A stretch of 64,000 nt of DNA from Girardinichthys multiradiatus (Eukaryota; Chordata; Actinopteri; Cyprinodontiformes; Goodeidae), in the NCBI RefSeq assembly GCF_021462225.1, contig NC_061817.1:10525936-10589935 (forward strand), in the 5' to 3' direction. Under the pieces are notes generated by a model. It was not told where the DNA came from and made no database searches. It was given only the letters and a program-made list of their open reading frames with translations. The position numbers and the translations under genes were made by a program. Shown in pieces: positions 24,901-36,895 of this stretch (the stretch's first letter is position 1; every line of letters begins with the position of its first letter).

Positions 24901-25742
24901 GACGGGTATAGATAGAAGTGAGGAAACGAGAGGGTGGGACGGCAGGAGCAGGGGGGAGGCAGCCAAGTAGGAGTCGTTAGGAAATCAAGTGCTCGTGTCT
25001 CTGGTGGGTTTAATGTGTGTGTTTGTAGCTCTGTTTTTTTTCCTCTGAGGGTGTCATTACCGGTTGTCCCACTCTCAGAGGAGTCCGTGTTTACACAGCA
25101 TGGTCTCTGAGCTATCAATGTGGGAGTCAAGCATACATAATCACCATGGCAACCAATAGATGCATTGTTTGCATTCACCTTGAGCCTGTTTAGATGGATG
25201 CTCAGGAGTTTGTTTTAGGCTGCAGTACTTTGAATGTTCGGGATTTGTTAATAAAATTCCCTGTTTAAGCTTTTGCATTACAAAGCTCCATTTGACACCT
25301 AGGATGTTGAACTTCTTAGTAGGACTAAAGCATGTTGCTGGTTGGCAGTAAATAAATTACAGTACAGTAGCCAGTAAATCTGTATTCGTGCAGTACCCAA
25401 TAATGTTATGATCCTGGTTTGTGAGTGTGGTTGGTGCATGTGTGAGTCTTCCCTTTGCACTATAGAACCCGGTTTGGGGCACGGCCGGCCGTTCGCAGAT
25501 GGTGCACTGCAGTCTCCTTTATCAGGTGTTGGAGATTTAAGGAGCTGTAGGACGACTCCTAATGATCAGTTTTGATGGTATAGTCAAGCCTTTGAAAATG
25601 ATTCTGTTTAACACAAAACCTTCAGGATCTCCTCTCCTTCCCTCAACTCCGTCCTCTCACAACAACTCAGCTGGCCTGAAGAAAGAAAATGTGTTTTTGG
25701 TGAGTTGTTCAGAAGGGTCCTACCAGTAACACCTATATTAGG
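21945..25742. other. Mostly repeat-poor DNA without a recognisable gene
   Basis: Short ORFs only (150 codons at most, 23125-23577, no domain seen). The block 24420-25200 has higher GC and no repeat signature, so it may be unique host DNA. A near-palindromic CACCATGGCAACC (RFX X-box-like) followed by CCAAT lies at about 25143-25157. A short CA run lies at about 24690-24705. Confidence 0.4.
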
Positions 25743-25830
25743 TTCAATTCAATTCAATTCAATTCAATTCAAAAATACTTTATTAATCCCAAAGGGAAAT
25801 TAAATGTTGTTGTAGCTCAGTATGAAGGTT
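25743..25830 (+). repeat. LINE/SINE-type tail with (AATTC)n
   Basis: A run of about six ttcaa/aattc units (25743-25772) is followed by atactttattaatcccaaag, a frequent terminal motif of fish retroposons. The remainder of the element is absent or too decayed. Confidence 0.5.
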
Positions 25831-26143
25831 GGTTACATTACCCCAGTATCATGAGAAAACAACCCAATAGGATTGTTGCTTAGAAATCAGTGGTTCCTGA
25901 CTTTCATCCATTTTCAAGTATCTCCATGTGGTTGCTGTTGAGCAAAACTGCATTAAAGTTGAATGAGAAACAACATTTTGTAGCCAATAGAGGATAGATC
26001 ATGTATTTCACAAGTTGGACCTTAATCCCAACCCCTTATGTCCTGCCTTTATATGCAGTACAAACAAAGATATTCGAGCCTAAACATGTAGATACTGAAT
26101 GAAAAATGTTGTATAAGACAACAGCTGAGAGTAACTGCTTTCT

Positions 26144-26340
26144 AAAGATATTTTTTCAGCACTAGTGGCCTTTATTTTTATTTTTTGACAGTAGGCAGAC
26201 AGGAAAGAGGGGCAGAGAGAGGGTGAAACATTTGGCAAATGTCGCCGGGTTCAGGACTCAAACCCGGGACGACCACTTCAAGGACTGTAGCCTCTGCATA
26301 TGGTCGCGCGCTTAACCCCTACACCATCAGCACCGCGCCA
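26144..26340 (-). mobile_element. tRNA-derived SINE with 15-bp target duplication
   Basis: On the minus strand the element starts with a GC-rich tRNA-related head near 26340, with an A-box-like stretch (about 26300-26330) and a B-box-like GGGTTTGAGTCC (about 26258-26270). The body has a 'ctctctctgcccctctttcc' run, and it ends in an A/T-rich ataaaggccactagtgc tail. A 15-bp direct repeat GAGTAACTGCTTTCT flanks it at 26129-26143 and 26341-26355, as expected of LINE-driven retroposition. Head and flanking repeats are well preserved, so the insertion is fairly recent. Transcription would be by RNA polymerase III if active. Confidence 0.85.
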
Positions 26341-26764
26341 GAGTAACTGCTTTCTGAGTTTAAAAAACCAATAATCTTTCCCCAGGCAAAAATCACAGTA
26401 TCACAAAAGAACAGAATTTTGCAATAAATAAATAAGTTTTTCATTTTCCTTACAAAATCTCGTTAAGATATTTTTAGTGAAGACCGACGATCTCAATTTC
26501 AGTGGATCTATGATCCCTCTAACTGTTTATCATAGCCTTGAAAAAAACCAGGAAAGTTAATGTTTAGAAAATCTAATGGTGTTAGATTACTACTTTCAAC
26601 AAGCAAAACATTCAGTTGCAAATAAAATACACGAGATTAGATTTAAAATTACTTTGACTGAAATAAGTTTATTTCTGATTGGAAATCACACTCTCTCAAA
26701 TGAAAAGCAAAGCATGGTAAAATTATTTGATCTTACTTACATTTCATTACATCAATCAAACCCT

Positions 26765-26885
26765 TCTTATAATTGCTCACCAGTTTTTTACATGTTTCCA
26801 CTAATGATTTATCTTTGGTAAAGAGCTCCAAGTCTTTGAAGTTGGAAGGCCCTCTTTACCATCACCCTAATCTTATGCTACCTCC
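26765..26885 (+). repeat. Dispersed repeat, also present inverted at 63838-63990
   Basis: The string 'attgctcacca ... tttttacatgtttccac ... gatttatctttggtaa ... tttgaagtt' is shared in inverse orientation with the right edge of the window. It is probably a fragment of a Tc1-like element; no motif confirms this. Confidence 0.5.
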
Positions 26886-26889
26886 ACAG

Positions 26890-28671
26890 ATTCAAGTTGG
26901 GATTCTGCCCCCAAAACTTTACCTCCACTCAGAAGAAACATGTTAGTAAAATTTACATACTATTTTAAACCAGGTGTATGAATAATTTTCAGCTTTTACG
27001 AGATTGACAGATTCTAACCAGTTACATGTTGTTAGTGTGTGCCTGTGTGTTGGGGGCGAAGGCTTTAGGGACCTCAAATTCTCACATAAAGAAATAGAAT
27101 CCCTTCGAGGTTGCATAGATGATTCACTCCTTGTACCACCAGCGACACCATCAACATGCAAGCATCCACACAGAGCAGTGTGCCATATCATAGCTATGCA
27201 GATGATGGCATGCTGTGTGGGTGTACCTGCAAAAGAATAGAAGGATTTCTCTCAGAGGACACAGACACAAAGGAAAAGAGGAGAAGGAATGACACAGTTA
27301 GTAGCTCCTCTGCCAGTTACTCCCCACTTAAACATTTTGTTAAACACAGGCTTTATGTTTCTCCTCCTTGGAACATTTTTGTCTGTCTACTCCTCCCCAA
27401 TATTTAAATGAATATATCAAAGCTTTCATTTTCACTGGTAACTTTTCATCTTATATCGCTAATGTTGAACATAGTCATAGTTTCAACTTATTGACCAGAA
27501 TTCTAATTGAACTTCCTCTTTCCAGTTTCCTCCTTCAGCTCATGCAAGAGAAGACCAAGATATTTCAAGCAAGCCATCAGATACAATCTCTCTTGCACAG
27601 GGTGGTCTTTCCTGAGGCCTCCTCCCTTGTGGGTCCAATGAGTAAAATAAGTACTAAACATGAATTCACATCACATGTTGGTAATAACCCCAGTACTCCA
27701 AGCACAAAAACTGATGTGTAAGTATTGAAAATGTGAAGAAAATCAGTTGAGAAAAGCAGCTTGTGAGAGGTCATAAACATTCCTCGCCAACCAATTTTAG
27801 AAGTTCGTCATTCCCTGCGATGTCTGGTTAACAACTATTAAGAATTCTTATTTTTCAATGATTATTGATTTATAATAATGTTTTCTAAAATGTCATTGTA
27901 TTAAAATAACAATGGCTGTTTGAAGAAATTAAGAATTAATTTCTCAAAACCTAATTGATTTCTAGTTTGGTGAATAATACTTTCAAAAAAATATTTTATT
28001 GAAGTAATATTCTATTAACCAATCTGATTTGTTGTTCCTAATTAGTTCAAACTAATTTGGCCTCACTCCAAGACAAGCCTTAGTTCCTACACGGACATAT
28101 TCACACTGAACTGTGATATCACTGCATAATTTTACCGGATACATTTATTTTTCACTGTTCCTTTAATTTTCATATTTTAGTAGTTATCCTTATTCTTTCA
28201 TTTTAGCTCAGTCGTTTTAGTTGAGTGTTACTCACCTAGTTAAGGTGTTTGTTGACTAAAATATTTTAAGTCTGAGTTGGATTATTTTTGTTTATAAATT
28301 TCTTTGTTTTGGAAAATCATTTTTTATTCTACATTAGTGTGCAGAGCCTACTGTTCTAGAGCACCTGAGGTCAAATGACCTATTGTTCTGTAATACCATG
28401 CCATACTGGGCGATACTCACAGGACAACACCTGACAGACTGACTTATTGTTCAGCTAAGGGATTCTGATCAGGTGGTGCCCTGATTTAACAGTCTGACTG
28501 AAAATGTTATATTCTAGCTTTATTAATAATTGTGTTACTAATTGTTAATTAATAATTATAATTATTAATAGTTGCTAATAGCCAAACCAAACATATTTTT
28601 GCACAAAAGATGAGACATGTTGAAGTTGTAGATACCAAGAAAGGTTTTTCCACATATTATGGAATCATATC
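26890..28671. other. No recognisable gene
   Basis: AT-rich DNA with ORFs under 120 codons. Strongly AT-rich from 27830 to 28600. No repeat ends identified. Confidence 0.45.
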
Positions 28672-31033
28672 TGTTGTGAGGACGACAAGGAAGTTTAGCA
28701 GTGAGGCTGTGGAGAATCTCCAGGCGTGTTTAGGCTGTACAGACTGGGATGTGTTCAGGACTACTACCAACAGTCTGGACGAGTACACAGAGGCTGTGAC
28801 TTCCTACATCAGCTTCTGTGAGGACAGCTGTGTACCATCATGCACCAGGGTGAGTTACAACAACGACAAACCCTGGTTCACAGCTAAACTCAGAAGGTTA
28901 AGACTGGATAAGGAAGAGGCCTTCAGGAGTGGGGACAAAGACATATACAGAGAGGCAAAGTACAAGTTTGGCAAGGCAGTGAAAGAGGCCAAACGACTGT
29001 ACTCTGAGAAGCTCCAAAACCAGTTCTCAGCCAACGACTCTGCGTCTGTCTGGAAAGGGCTCAGGCAGATCACCAACTACAAGCCGAAAGCCCCCCACTC
29101 CATCAACGACCGACGCCTCGCCAACGACCTGAACGAGTTCTACTGGCGCTTTGAAAGACAAAGGGACAGTCCTGCAACCATCCCCCATGACACCCCCCAA
29201 CAGCTGCAGCCACAATCCACCACCCCCACCTCCCCAACCTCAAGAGGGGCCTTGGCACCTCCAACCCCCACCCTGAAGTTCCCCCCCACCAGCCCCCTAC
29301 CCACGCCGAGGACGGCTCTTTCCATCCAGGAGAGGGACGTCAACAAACTCTTCAGGAGACAGAACCCCCGGAAAGCTGATTCTGTCTCACCAGCCAGCCT
29401 GAAGCACTGCACTGATCAGCTGTCTCCAGTCTTCACAGACATTTTTAACACCTCACTGGAGACATGTCATGTGCCAGCCTGCTTCAAGTCCTCCACCATC
29501 GTCCCTGTTCCCAAGAAGCCAAGGACCACAGGGCTTAATGACTTCAGACCCGTCACCCTGACCTCTGTGGTGATGAAGTCCTTTGAGCGCCTTGTGCTCT
29601 CACACCTAAAAGACATCACCGACTCCCTCCTGGACCCCCTGCAGTTTGCCTACAGAGCCAACAGGTCTGTAGATGATGCAGTCAACCTAGCCCTTCACTT
29701 CATCCTCTGGCACCTGGACTCCACAGGAACCTACGCCAGGATCCTGTTTGTGGATTTCAGCTCTGCCTTCAACACCATCGTCCCAGTTCTGCTACAGGAG
29801 AAGCTCTCCAAGCTGAGTGTGCCCGACTCCACCTGCAGGTGGATCACTGACTTCCTGTCTGACAGGAAGCAGCGCGTGAGGCTGGGGAAGCATGTCTCTG
29901 ACTCCCTGACCATCAGCACCGGTTCCCCCCAAGGCTGTGTTCTCTCTCCTCTGCTCTTCTCCCTGTACACCAACAGCTGCACCTCCAGTCACCAGTCTGT
30001 CAGGCTTCTGAAGTTTGCGGACGACACCACCCTGATCAGACTCATCTCTGATGGTGACGAGTCTGCGTACAGATGGGAGGTGGACCATCTGTTGGACTGG
30101 TGCAGCCAGAACAACCTTGAGCTCAACGCTCTAAAGACAGTAGAGATGGTTGTGGACTTCAGGCAGAACCCAGCCCCACCTGCCCCCATCACCCTCTGTG
30201 ACTCCACAATTGACACTGTGGAATCTTTCCGCTTCCTGGGAACCATCATCTCCCAGGATCTCAAGTGGGAGCCAAACATCAGCTCCCTCATCAAGAAAGC
30301 CCAGCAGAGGATGTTCTTCCTGCGGCAGCTGAAGAAATTCAACCTGCCAAAGACTATGATGGTGCACTTCTACACAGCCATCATTGAGTCCATCCTCACC
30401 TCCTCCATCACCATCTGGTACGCCGCTGCTACAGCCAAGGATAAGGGCAGGCTGCAGCGTGTCATTCGGTCTGCTGAGAAGGTGATTGGCTGCAGTCTAC
30501 TGTCGCTCCAGGAACTGTACACCTCCAGGACCCTGAAGCGGGCAGGGAAGATTCTGGCTGATCCCTCCCACCCTGGTCACAGACTCTTTGAAACTCTCCC
30601 CTCTGGCAGGAGGCTGCGGTCCATCCGGACCAAAACCTCACGCCACAAGAACAGTTTTTTCCCATCTGCCACCAGCCTGGTTAACAAAGCCCGGAAACCA
30701 CCCTGACACTCTCCCTTTCCCCCACACCCCCCATTTTTTTGCTGACAGGACACCTGTAACTTGTAACTCTATGCGTTACATTAACGTTCAGCTTGGACTC
30801 CTGCTTTACTTGCACAATGATCACCTGCACTGTTGTATTGCTCTTGCATCTTATACTGCTCTATATTTACTCTCACTCACTTAAAACTGTGCACATATAT
30901 TTATATTATATTGTAGATATGTTTATACTGTTTAATTTGTACTGTATTGCACCGACTACGCCAAAACAAATTCCTTGTATGTCCAAAAACGTACTTGGCA
31001 ATAAAGCTTTTCTGATTCTGATTCTGATTCTGA
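28672..31033 (+). mobile_element. L2/CR1-type LINE, 5'-truncated
   Basis: The element lacks its endonuclease half and begins abruptly near 28672, as is typical when target-primed reverse transcription stops early. The long RT frame is followed by a 3' untranslated region with an AATAAA near 31000 and a TCTGAT/ATTCTG tandem tail at about 31010-31033. Assignment to the L2/CR1 group rests on the C-terminal region ([20 protein letters not shown] type) and the tail. No clear target duplication was found. Confidence 0.8.
28673..30706 (+). CDS. LINE reverse transcriptase ORF, partial
   Basis: An unbroken frame of about 678 codons that enters from the truncation point; the ATG at 28610 is probably flanking DNA. 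The order is: pre-RT spacer, RT palm with motif [11 protein letters not shown] (catalytic Asp at 29753-29755), the [12 protein letters not shown] segment at about 29921-29960, motif C FADD at 30014-30025, thumb, and the C-terminal [20 protein letters not shown] region. All RT catalytic aspartates are present. A small gap is suspected at about 29368-29380, where related elements have a few residues (around NPRKA-DSV). A Pro-rich stretch lies at about 29160-29320. In the cell such a protein copies LINE RNA at nicked chromosomal DNA, but without endonuclease this copy is not autonomous. Confidence 0.8.
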   Translation, partial: VVRTTRKFSSEAVENLQACLGCTDWDVFRTTTNSLDEYTEAVTSYISFCEDSCVPSCTRVSYNNDKPWFTAKLRRLRLDKEEAFRSGDKDIYREAKYKFGKAVKEAKRLYSEKLQNQFSANDSASVWKGLRQITNYKPKAPHSINDRRLANDLNEFYWRFERQRDSPATIPHDTPQQLQPQSTTPTSPTSRGALAPPTPTLKFPPTSPLPTPRTALSIQERDVNKLFRRQNPRKADSVSPASLKHCTDQLSPVFTDIFNTSLETCHVPACFKSSTIVPVPKKPRTTGLNDFRPVTLTSVVMKSFERLVLSHLKDITDSLLDPLQFAYRANRSVDDAVNLALHFILWHLDSTGTYARILFVDFSSAFNTIVPVLLQEKLSKLSVPDSTCRWITDFLSDRKQRVRLGKHVSDSLTISTGSPQGCVLSPLLFSLYTNSCTSSHQSVRLLKFADDTTLIRLISDGDESAYRWEVDHLLDWCSQNNLELNALKTVEMVVDFRQNPAPPAPITLCDSTIDTVESFRFLGTIISQDLKWEPNISSLIKKAQQRMFFLRQLKKFNLPKTMMVHFYTAIIESILTSSITIWYAAATAKDKGRLQRVIRSAEKVIGCSLLSLQELYTSRTLKRAGKILADPSHPGHRLFETLPSGRRLRSIRTKTSRHKNSFFPSATSLVNKARKPP

Positions 31034-31189
31034 AGTGTGTTGTACTGTACTTATTCCCTGTTCCAGTAACAATGTCCATTTATAAAACACAGACTTTTGA
31101 AGCTAATGGAGCCTAACATAACCTGTCTGATAAAGTGGATTGACATTTACTCACATGGACTATTTTACCTAAGTATCATATGCAAAAGC

Positions 31190-32080
31190 TGGTTGAATGT
31201 ATAGGTTTGCATACTGTGCAGTACATGTCATAATCCTGAAAGTGTTTCACATTACAGCCACAGACTTTAATTAATTTTATGGGGAACCTTTTTCCTAATA
31301 GAGCAGCACAACATGATACATAGTTTAAACGTAAAAGGACAGTTTTCAAGGATTTTCACAGATTAAGAACATTTGAAAAGTTAACAAGAGACTCAAATTT
31401 GTCTTTGCAAAATACTTTGCAGAACCACATTTTGCTGCATTTAAAGCCACAAGTGTTTTGGGGTACATCTCTAACAGGCTTCCCTGTCCCCTGCTGAAGA
31501 AAAGCACCTCCAAATCGTGATGCTGCCCCCGCCATGTTTTACAGTGTGGCCAGGGCAGTGTGCATTTTTGGCCACACAGTGTTTTGCACTTGATCAATTT
31601 TGGTCTCATCTGACCAGAGCATTGCCTTCTGCTTCATGTGTCCCATGCTTGTGGCTCGTGGCAAACTGCAAATTGGACTTCTTTTGGCTTCCTCCTTGCC
31701 ACTTTTCCAAACAGGCCAAATTTGTAGAGCCAGTCCTTCATTGTCTAATTGGATCTCTGCAGCTCCCATATAGTTACCATGGGCCTTTTGGCTTATTTTC
31801 TGATTAATGCTACATTTAGTGCTTTCCATTCTCAGATGATGTGGTGTGAGATCGGGATATTATTTATTAACCTAAATTTGCTTTAAACTCCTCCACAAGT
31901 TTCTCCCTGACTTGTCTGCTATGTTCCTTGGTCTTTCTTTGTGTTTGATCTCTAATGTTGTCAAATAAACCTCTAAAGTCTGCACATTTTCCTTCCACAG
32001 GACAATATGCACTACTTTGTGTTGGTCTCATAAAACCCTGTATATTATGTTATATTTACAACCCTTGAAGTATATGAAAG
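31190..32080 (-). mobile_element. Tc1-like transposon relic, nearly full length
   Basis: The antisense strand carries a collinear but broken transposase: C-terminal side at left, the HGGG-type region near 31520-31550, the catalytic-domain start near 31590-31620 and the DNA-binding region at 31700-31990. Both outer parts resemble the untranslated ends of the fish Tc1 family also seen at 6770-7350 and 36620-36895. Many stops and indels; ORFs of about 90 codons remain. Confidence 0.65.
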
Positions 32081-32864
32081 GCGATACAAGTTTTATGTCT
32101 TTGATCATTTTTGGTACGAATAATTAAATATAGTCTTTACAATGTCTTGGAACAAGCAGCATTTTAAATCTTAGCAACACAAAGTATATTCAATATAATC
32201 CCAGGAACCCGCTTATGATCAGAACCAGAATCCAAAGGATCCACTGTGTGTCACTACCACACACTAAAGCACCCCCAGGGGTCCTGTGAGTCCACACATG
32301 CATATGTCAGAGCTTTTTTTTTTGGCAGAGCGAGTGGGTTGCAAACAACATTAAGCATTTAGTTTTAATTTTCCTTATAGCTGTTTGGACCTTTGACAAT
32401 ACTGTAGCTCCTGTTTTTTGTTAGCTTCTGGTTTGTTCCAAAAAATACATTAGTACCTTTTTGTTTAATATGCGCTGATTCTAAGACAATAGACTAACAG
32501 TGTCAAATCCAGGTGTAAAGAAACGACTTAAAACAGGCCACTTTTATTAAAGATATATTTCAGAATTGCAACTCTAGCAAAAAGCAATTTCTACAGCCAG
32601 TATGTTGGTTTTGAAAGAAAATAGGTTCTTTTTGCCAGGCCGAAATAAACCCTACGCACAAGAGCATATTTAAGTACGTCTTTGTTTTGAGCCATATGCC
32701 TGTGAATGTGGCTTGTCTCAATAAAACATGGTGGTGTGTTGTTAATCTTTAATAGTTCTGTCGTTTAGAATTAACCCAGATGAACACACATTTAGGGCAC
32801 CATCCTCACTCTTGCTCATATTCTGCAGTTTCCCAGAAAAACTAGATTATCAACTGCAGTTCGG
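32081..32864. other. No recognisable feature
   Basis: AT-rich DNA without ORFs or repeat termini that I can support. Confidence 0.45.
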
Positions 32865-34165
32865 TGGAAAAAGGTATTTATCCTCCTTACAGATTTCCTT
32901 TAATTTTGCTTTTTTTTTAAATGTTTCAGATCCCCAATAAATGCCTTACAAAGATATCCTGAGCTAGTAGAAAATGCAATTTTCAATGTTTTCATGTGTA
33001 AAAGTAAAAAAGCAATCCAACACATCCTAATTTTATTTGAAAATATAATTGGTGCCTCTTGTTAAATCATAATTAACTGTGATTAACCACATATTGTTTT
33101 TCAGGTTCTCTAGCCACACCCAGGCCCGATTACTGCCTGACCAATGGAATCCATAACTTAAACAGAACCTGTCAACATGAAGTAGGTTAAATGATCTCAA
33201 ACAACAACACATCAAATGTTGCCAGACAACCAAAATTACCAAAATTAAGAGTGCATCAACAATTCATCCAAGAGGTCACAAAACGACCCAGGACAACATC
33301 TACAGCACTGCAGGCCTCACTTACCTCAGTTGTAATCGGTGTTCGTGATTCAAGACTGGGGGAAATGGGATTAATGGAAGAGTTACAAGGCAAATAACAC
33401 TGCTGTCCAAAAAGAGCACAAAGACCGGTCCCATTTGCAAACAACATTTTGATGATCAAATTAAGAATTTGGGGAATATATTCTGTGGAATAATGAGACG
33501 GTGTGGGTCCTGTTACATCTGACATAAAACTAATCCAGTGTTTCATAAGAAGAACATCATACTAACAGTCTCACATGGTGGTGATAAGTGAAGGGCTGGG
33601 GCTGCGTTAGGACTTGGGAAACTTGACGTAATTGATCGAAAGCATGATTTCTGCTCCCATGCAGAAAATCCTCATCGAGAATTTCCGGCCATCAGTTCAT
33701 GACCTTAAGCTCAAGCGCGCTTGGGTTATGCAGTAGGATAATGATCCAAAGCACACCAGAATGTCCACCTATGAATGGCTCACAAAGCAAAATGTTTTAG
33801 AGTGGCCTAGTCAAAGTCCAGACTTATTTTCTATTGAGATGCTTTTAAAGACCTTACACAGACAGTCTAGGCTGGAAAACCCTCCAGTATACCTGACTAA
33901 AACAATTTTGCAAAGAAAAGTGGGCCAATATTCCTCCACGGTGACGGTAAGCAGTCATTGCTAGCTATTGCAAATGCTTCCTGGCAGCTGTTGCTGTTAC
34001 TTTTTCACACAGGGCCAGGCTGGTTTGGATAGCTCCTTCCTCTTGTATATAAAATCATAATTTACAATTGTATTTATTTAGGTAATATTTGTTTGACACT
34101 AACATTGATCTGATTATGTGAAACATTTAAATGGAAAACAAAGAAAAAAATAGAAAATAACTGTA
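32865..34165 (+). pseudogene. Tc1-like transposase pseudogene and flanks
   Basis: On the plus strand, in scattered frames, the order of a Tc1 transposase can be followed: DNA-binding part (about 33230-33370), the start of the catalytic domain (about 33450-33530), the HGGD/HGG region (about 33570-33590), the DNDPKHT motif with the second catalytic Asp (about 33735-33760), the EWPSQSPDL region before the catalytic Glu (about 33800-33830) and the C-terminal end (about 33920-33990). Stops and indels are frequent. It is the same family, in opposite orientation, as the relic split by ERV1. Confidence 0.7.
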
Positions 34166-34553
34166 AGGTGAAAAATACTTTATTATAAAGAGGGCTAGCT
34201 GAACTTGGAGGTGTAACAACGATGACCCAGTAGAAATTAGGAAACCTTCTAGATAAGACATAAAATAACTGAAACAAAATTAGCCGCAGGAAGAAAAGAA
34301 CCAGCATGGAGGGAGGTTGCAAACCTGGCAACTAGTGATGGATCAGGGGGTGATTCAATGAAACACGTTTGGCTTGGGAGGTTTGACTTGTGTTAACAGA
34401 AGGCACAGTGCGTGCGTTAGACATTGTGTGAGAGTAAGCATGAATATGTAGTTTACGAGAGGCTGAACGAAATCATGCAAATAGATTGTTTACTTGGAGT
34501 AAATCAGATTATTGTGGCACTCACGCAGCACCTTTTCTATAAGGTTTTAAATC
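34166..34553. other. No recognisable feature
   Basis: Unassigned AT-rich DNA between the Tc1 pseudogene and the TA microsatellite. Confidence 0.45.
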
Positions 34554-34594
34554 ATATATATATATATCTATATATATATAGATATATATATATA
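34554..34594. repeat. (TA)n microsatellite, insertion target of Tc1 copy A
   Basis: About 41 bases of TATATA interrupted by single C or G. Its last TA (34593-34594) is the target dinucleotide of the next element. Confidence 0.9.
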
Positions 34595-36203
34595 CAGGTC
34601 CTTCTCAAAATATTAGCATATTGTGATAAAGTTCATTATTTTCCATAATGTAATGATGAAAATTTAACATTCATATATTTTAGATTCATTGCACACTAAC
34701 TGATATATTTCAGGTCTTTTATTGTCTTAATACGGATGATTTTGGCATACAGCTCATGAAAACCCAAAATTCCTATCTCACAAAATTTGCATATCATTAA
34801 AAGGGTCTCTAAACGAGCTATGAACCTAATCATCTGAATCAACGAGTTAACTCTAAACACCTGCAAAAGATTCCTGAGGCCTTTAAAACTCCCAGCCTGG
34901 TTCATCACTCAAAACCCCAATCATGGGTAAGACTGCCGACCTGACTGCTGTCCAGAAGGCCACTATTGACACCCTCAAGCAAGAGGGTAAGACACAGAAA
35001 GAAATTTCTGAACGAATAGGCTGTTCCCAGAGTGCTGTATCAAGGCACCTCAGTGGGAAGTCTGTGGGAAGGAAAAAGTGCGGCAGAAAACGCTGCACAA
35101 CGAGAAGAGGTGACCGGACCCTGAGGAAGATTGTGGAGAAGGGCCGATTCCAGACCTTGGGGGACCTGCGGAAGCAGTGGACTGAGTCTGGAGTAGAAAC
35201 ATCCAGAGCCACCGTGCACAGGCGTGTACAGGAAATGGGCTACAGGTGCCGCATTCCCAGGTCAAGCCACTTTTGAACCAGAAACAGCAGCAGAAGCGCC
35301 TGACCTTGGCTACAGAGAAGCAGTACTGGACTGTTGCTCAGTGGTCCAAAGTACTTTTTTCGGATGAAAGCAAATTCTGCATGTCATTCGGAAATCAAGG
35401 TGCCAGAGTCTGGAGGAAGACTGGGGAGAAGGAAATGCCAAAATGCCAGAAGTCCAGTGTCAAGTACCCACTGTCAGTGATGGTCTGGGGTGCCGTGTCA
35501 GCTGCTGGTGTTGGTCCACTGTGTTTTATCAAGGGCAGGGTCAATGCAGCTAGCTATCAGGAGATTTTGGAGCACTTCATGCTTCCATTTGCTGAAAAGC
35601 TTTATGGAGATGAAGATTTAATTTTTCAGCACGACCTGGCACCTGCTCACAGTGCCAAAACCACTGGTAAATGGTTTACTGACCATGGTATCACTGTGCT
35701 CAATTGGCCTGCCAACTCTCCTGACCTGAACCCCATAGAGAATCTGTGGGATATTGTGAAGAGAACGTTGAGAGACTCAAGACCCAACACTCTGGATGAG
35801 CTAAAGGCCGCTATCGAAGCATCCTGGGCCTCCATAAGACCTCAGCAGAGCCACAGGCTGATTGCCTCCATGCCACGCCGCATTGAAGCAGTCATTTCTG
35901 CCAAAGGATTCCCGACCAAGTATTGAGTGCATAACTGTACATGATTATTTGAAGGTTGTCATTTTTTGTATTAAAAACACTTTTCTTTTATTGGTCTGAT
36001 GAAATATGCTAATTTTGTGAGATAGGAATTTTGGGTTTTCATGAGCTGTATGCCAAAATCATCCGTATTAAGACAATAAAAGACCTGAAATATTTCAGTT
36101 AGTGTGCAATGAATCTAAAATATATGAATGTTAAATTTTCATCATTACATTATGGAAAATAATGAACTTTATCACAATATGCTAATATTTTGAGAAGGAC
36201 CTG
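34595..36203 (+). mobile_element. Tc1-like transposon copy A, complete ends
   Basis: The 1609-bp element begins CAGGTCCTTCTC and ends GAGAAGGACCTG, with TA on both sides (34593-34594 and 36204-36205). Terminal inverted repeats are about 200 bp (34595-34796 and 36002-36203). They contain an outer and an inner TTAGCATAT/TTTGCATAT block, an IR/DR-type arrangement in which transposase binds two sites per end. The two ends remain almost identical, so the element is young. A second copy lies at 48426-49993. Confidence 0.95.
34923..35926 (+). pseudogene. Tc1 transposase, single frameshift (copy A)
   Basis: The DNA-binding domain is open from ATG 34923 to about 35265 (helix-turn-helix around IGCSQSAVSRHLSGKS, GRKKCGRK linker). 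The catalytic domain is open in another frame, 35246-35926, with catalytic residues Asp (SDESKF, residue 40 of that frame), Asp (QHDLAPAHS, residue 130) and Glu (NPIENLW, residue 165): DD34E spacing. The frames change at about 35258-35262, consistent with loss of one base. The linker that copy B lacks is present here. The start is chosen because MGKTADLT is the usual fish Tc1 beginning and copy B starts identically. The protein would cut and paste the element at TA sites; as written it is split. Confidence 0.9.
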
Positions 36204-36205
36204 TA

Positions 36206-36619
36206 TATGAGATCTATTTCCTGTCCATGTGTCTCAGTAGGCAGAGTTGCATAAGTTTCATTGAGTCCACCCACTCTCTGATAGAGTTTCCCAGTGTATC
36301 TAGTCACATAGTTCTTTACTTTCGAAAAGCTCCAAATAAACAACTAAAGTGCTGACAGAGACAAACAAGTGGCTTTCATCACTGGAAAATATAAATCATT
36401 TTCCACTGTCCCTTCCACCCTGTCACACTCTCTGTGCATAGTGCAACTCTGCCCCCTGTTGATAGCATTAGAAAGCTGCACTAATGAGGAGAGCTATTGC
36501 CATTTATTAATAAAGTTTTCACATTTTCATTATCTTTTTTTCAAGCAAATAGCAACAACAGCTGAGTCCATGTTTGTTTTTAGCTCATATTATCTTGACT
36601 TGTTCACAGAATGTATATT
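36206..36619. other. No recognisable feature
   Basis: Short ORFs only; no repeat termini seen. Confidence 0.45.
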
Positions 36620-36895
36620 AAACAGTACATTGCCTTGTAAATATTTAAGGTACTTCATCTTTTGGCAGATTACAGCCATTGACTTCAGTATATTTTGTTG
36701 GGAGTTTTTGTGACTGACTAACAGAGTAGGAGATAAGATGGAAGGCTCAACACTAGAATTATAAAACACATATGGCTACAATAATAACTTCAAGTCTTTT
36801 GGAGTATGTCTCTACCACCTTTGCAGATCTAGATTTTCAGATGCATTTAGGTCTGGACTTTGACTGGGCCATTCAAACACATGAACTTTCTAGAA
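36620..36895 (-). mobile_element. Tc1-like relic fragment, cut by LINE insertion
   Basis: The stretch with ggtctggactttgactgggccattcaaacacatgaa is the antisense of a conserved Tc1 transposase C-terminal part. It stops at about 36890, where the LINE copy begins, suggesting the LINE landed in it. Confidence 0.55.

Noticed and set aside
24840..25178. 112-codon minus-strand ORF as an exon
   Set aside because: No splice sites or recognisable protein features; GC-richer background makes chance ORFs likelier.
29140..30665. Minus-strand and alternative-frame ORFs over the LINE RT
   Set aside because: Shadows of the long RT frame; no independent motif.
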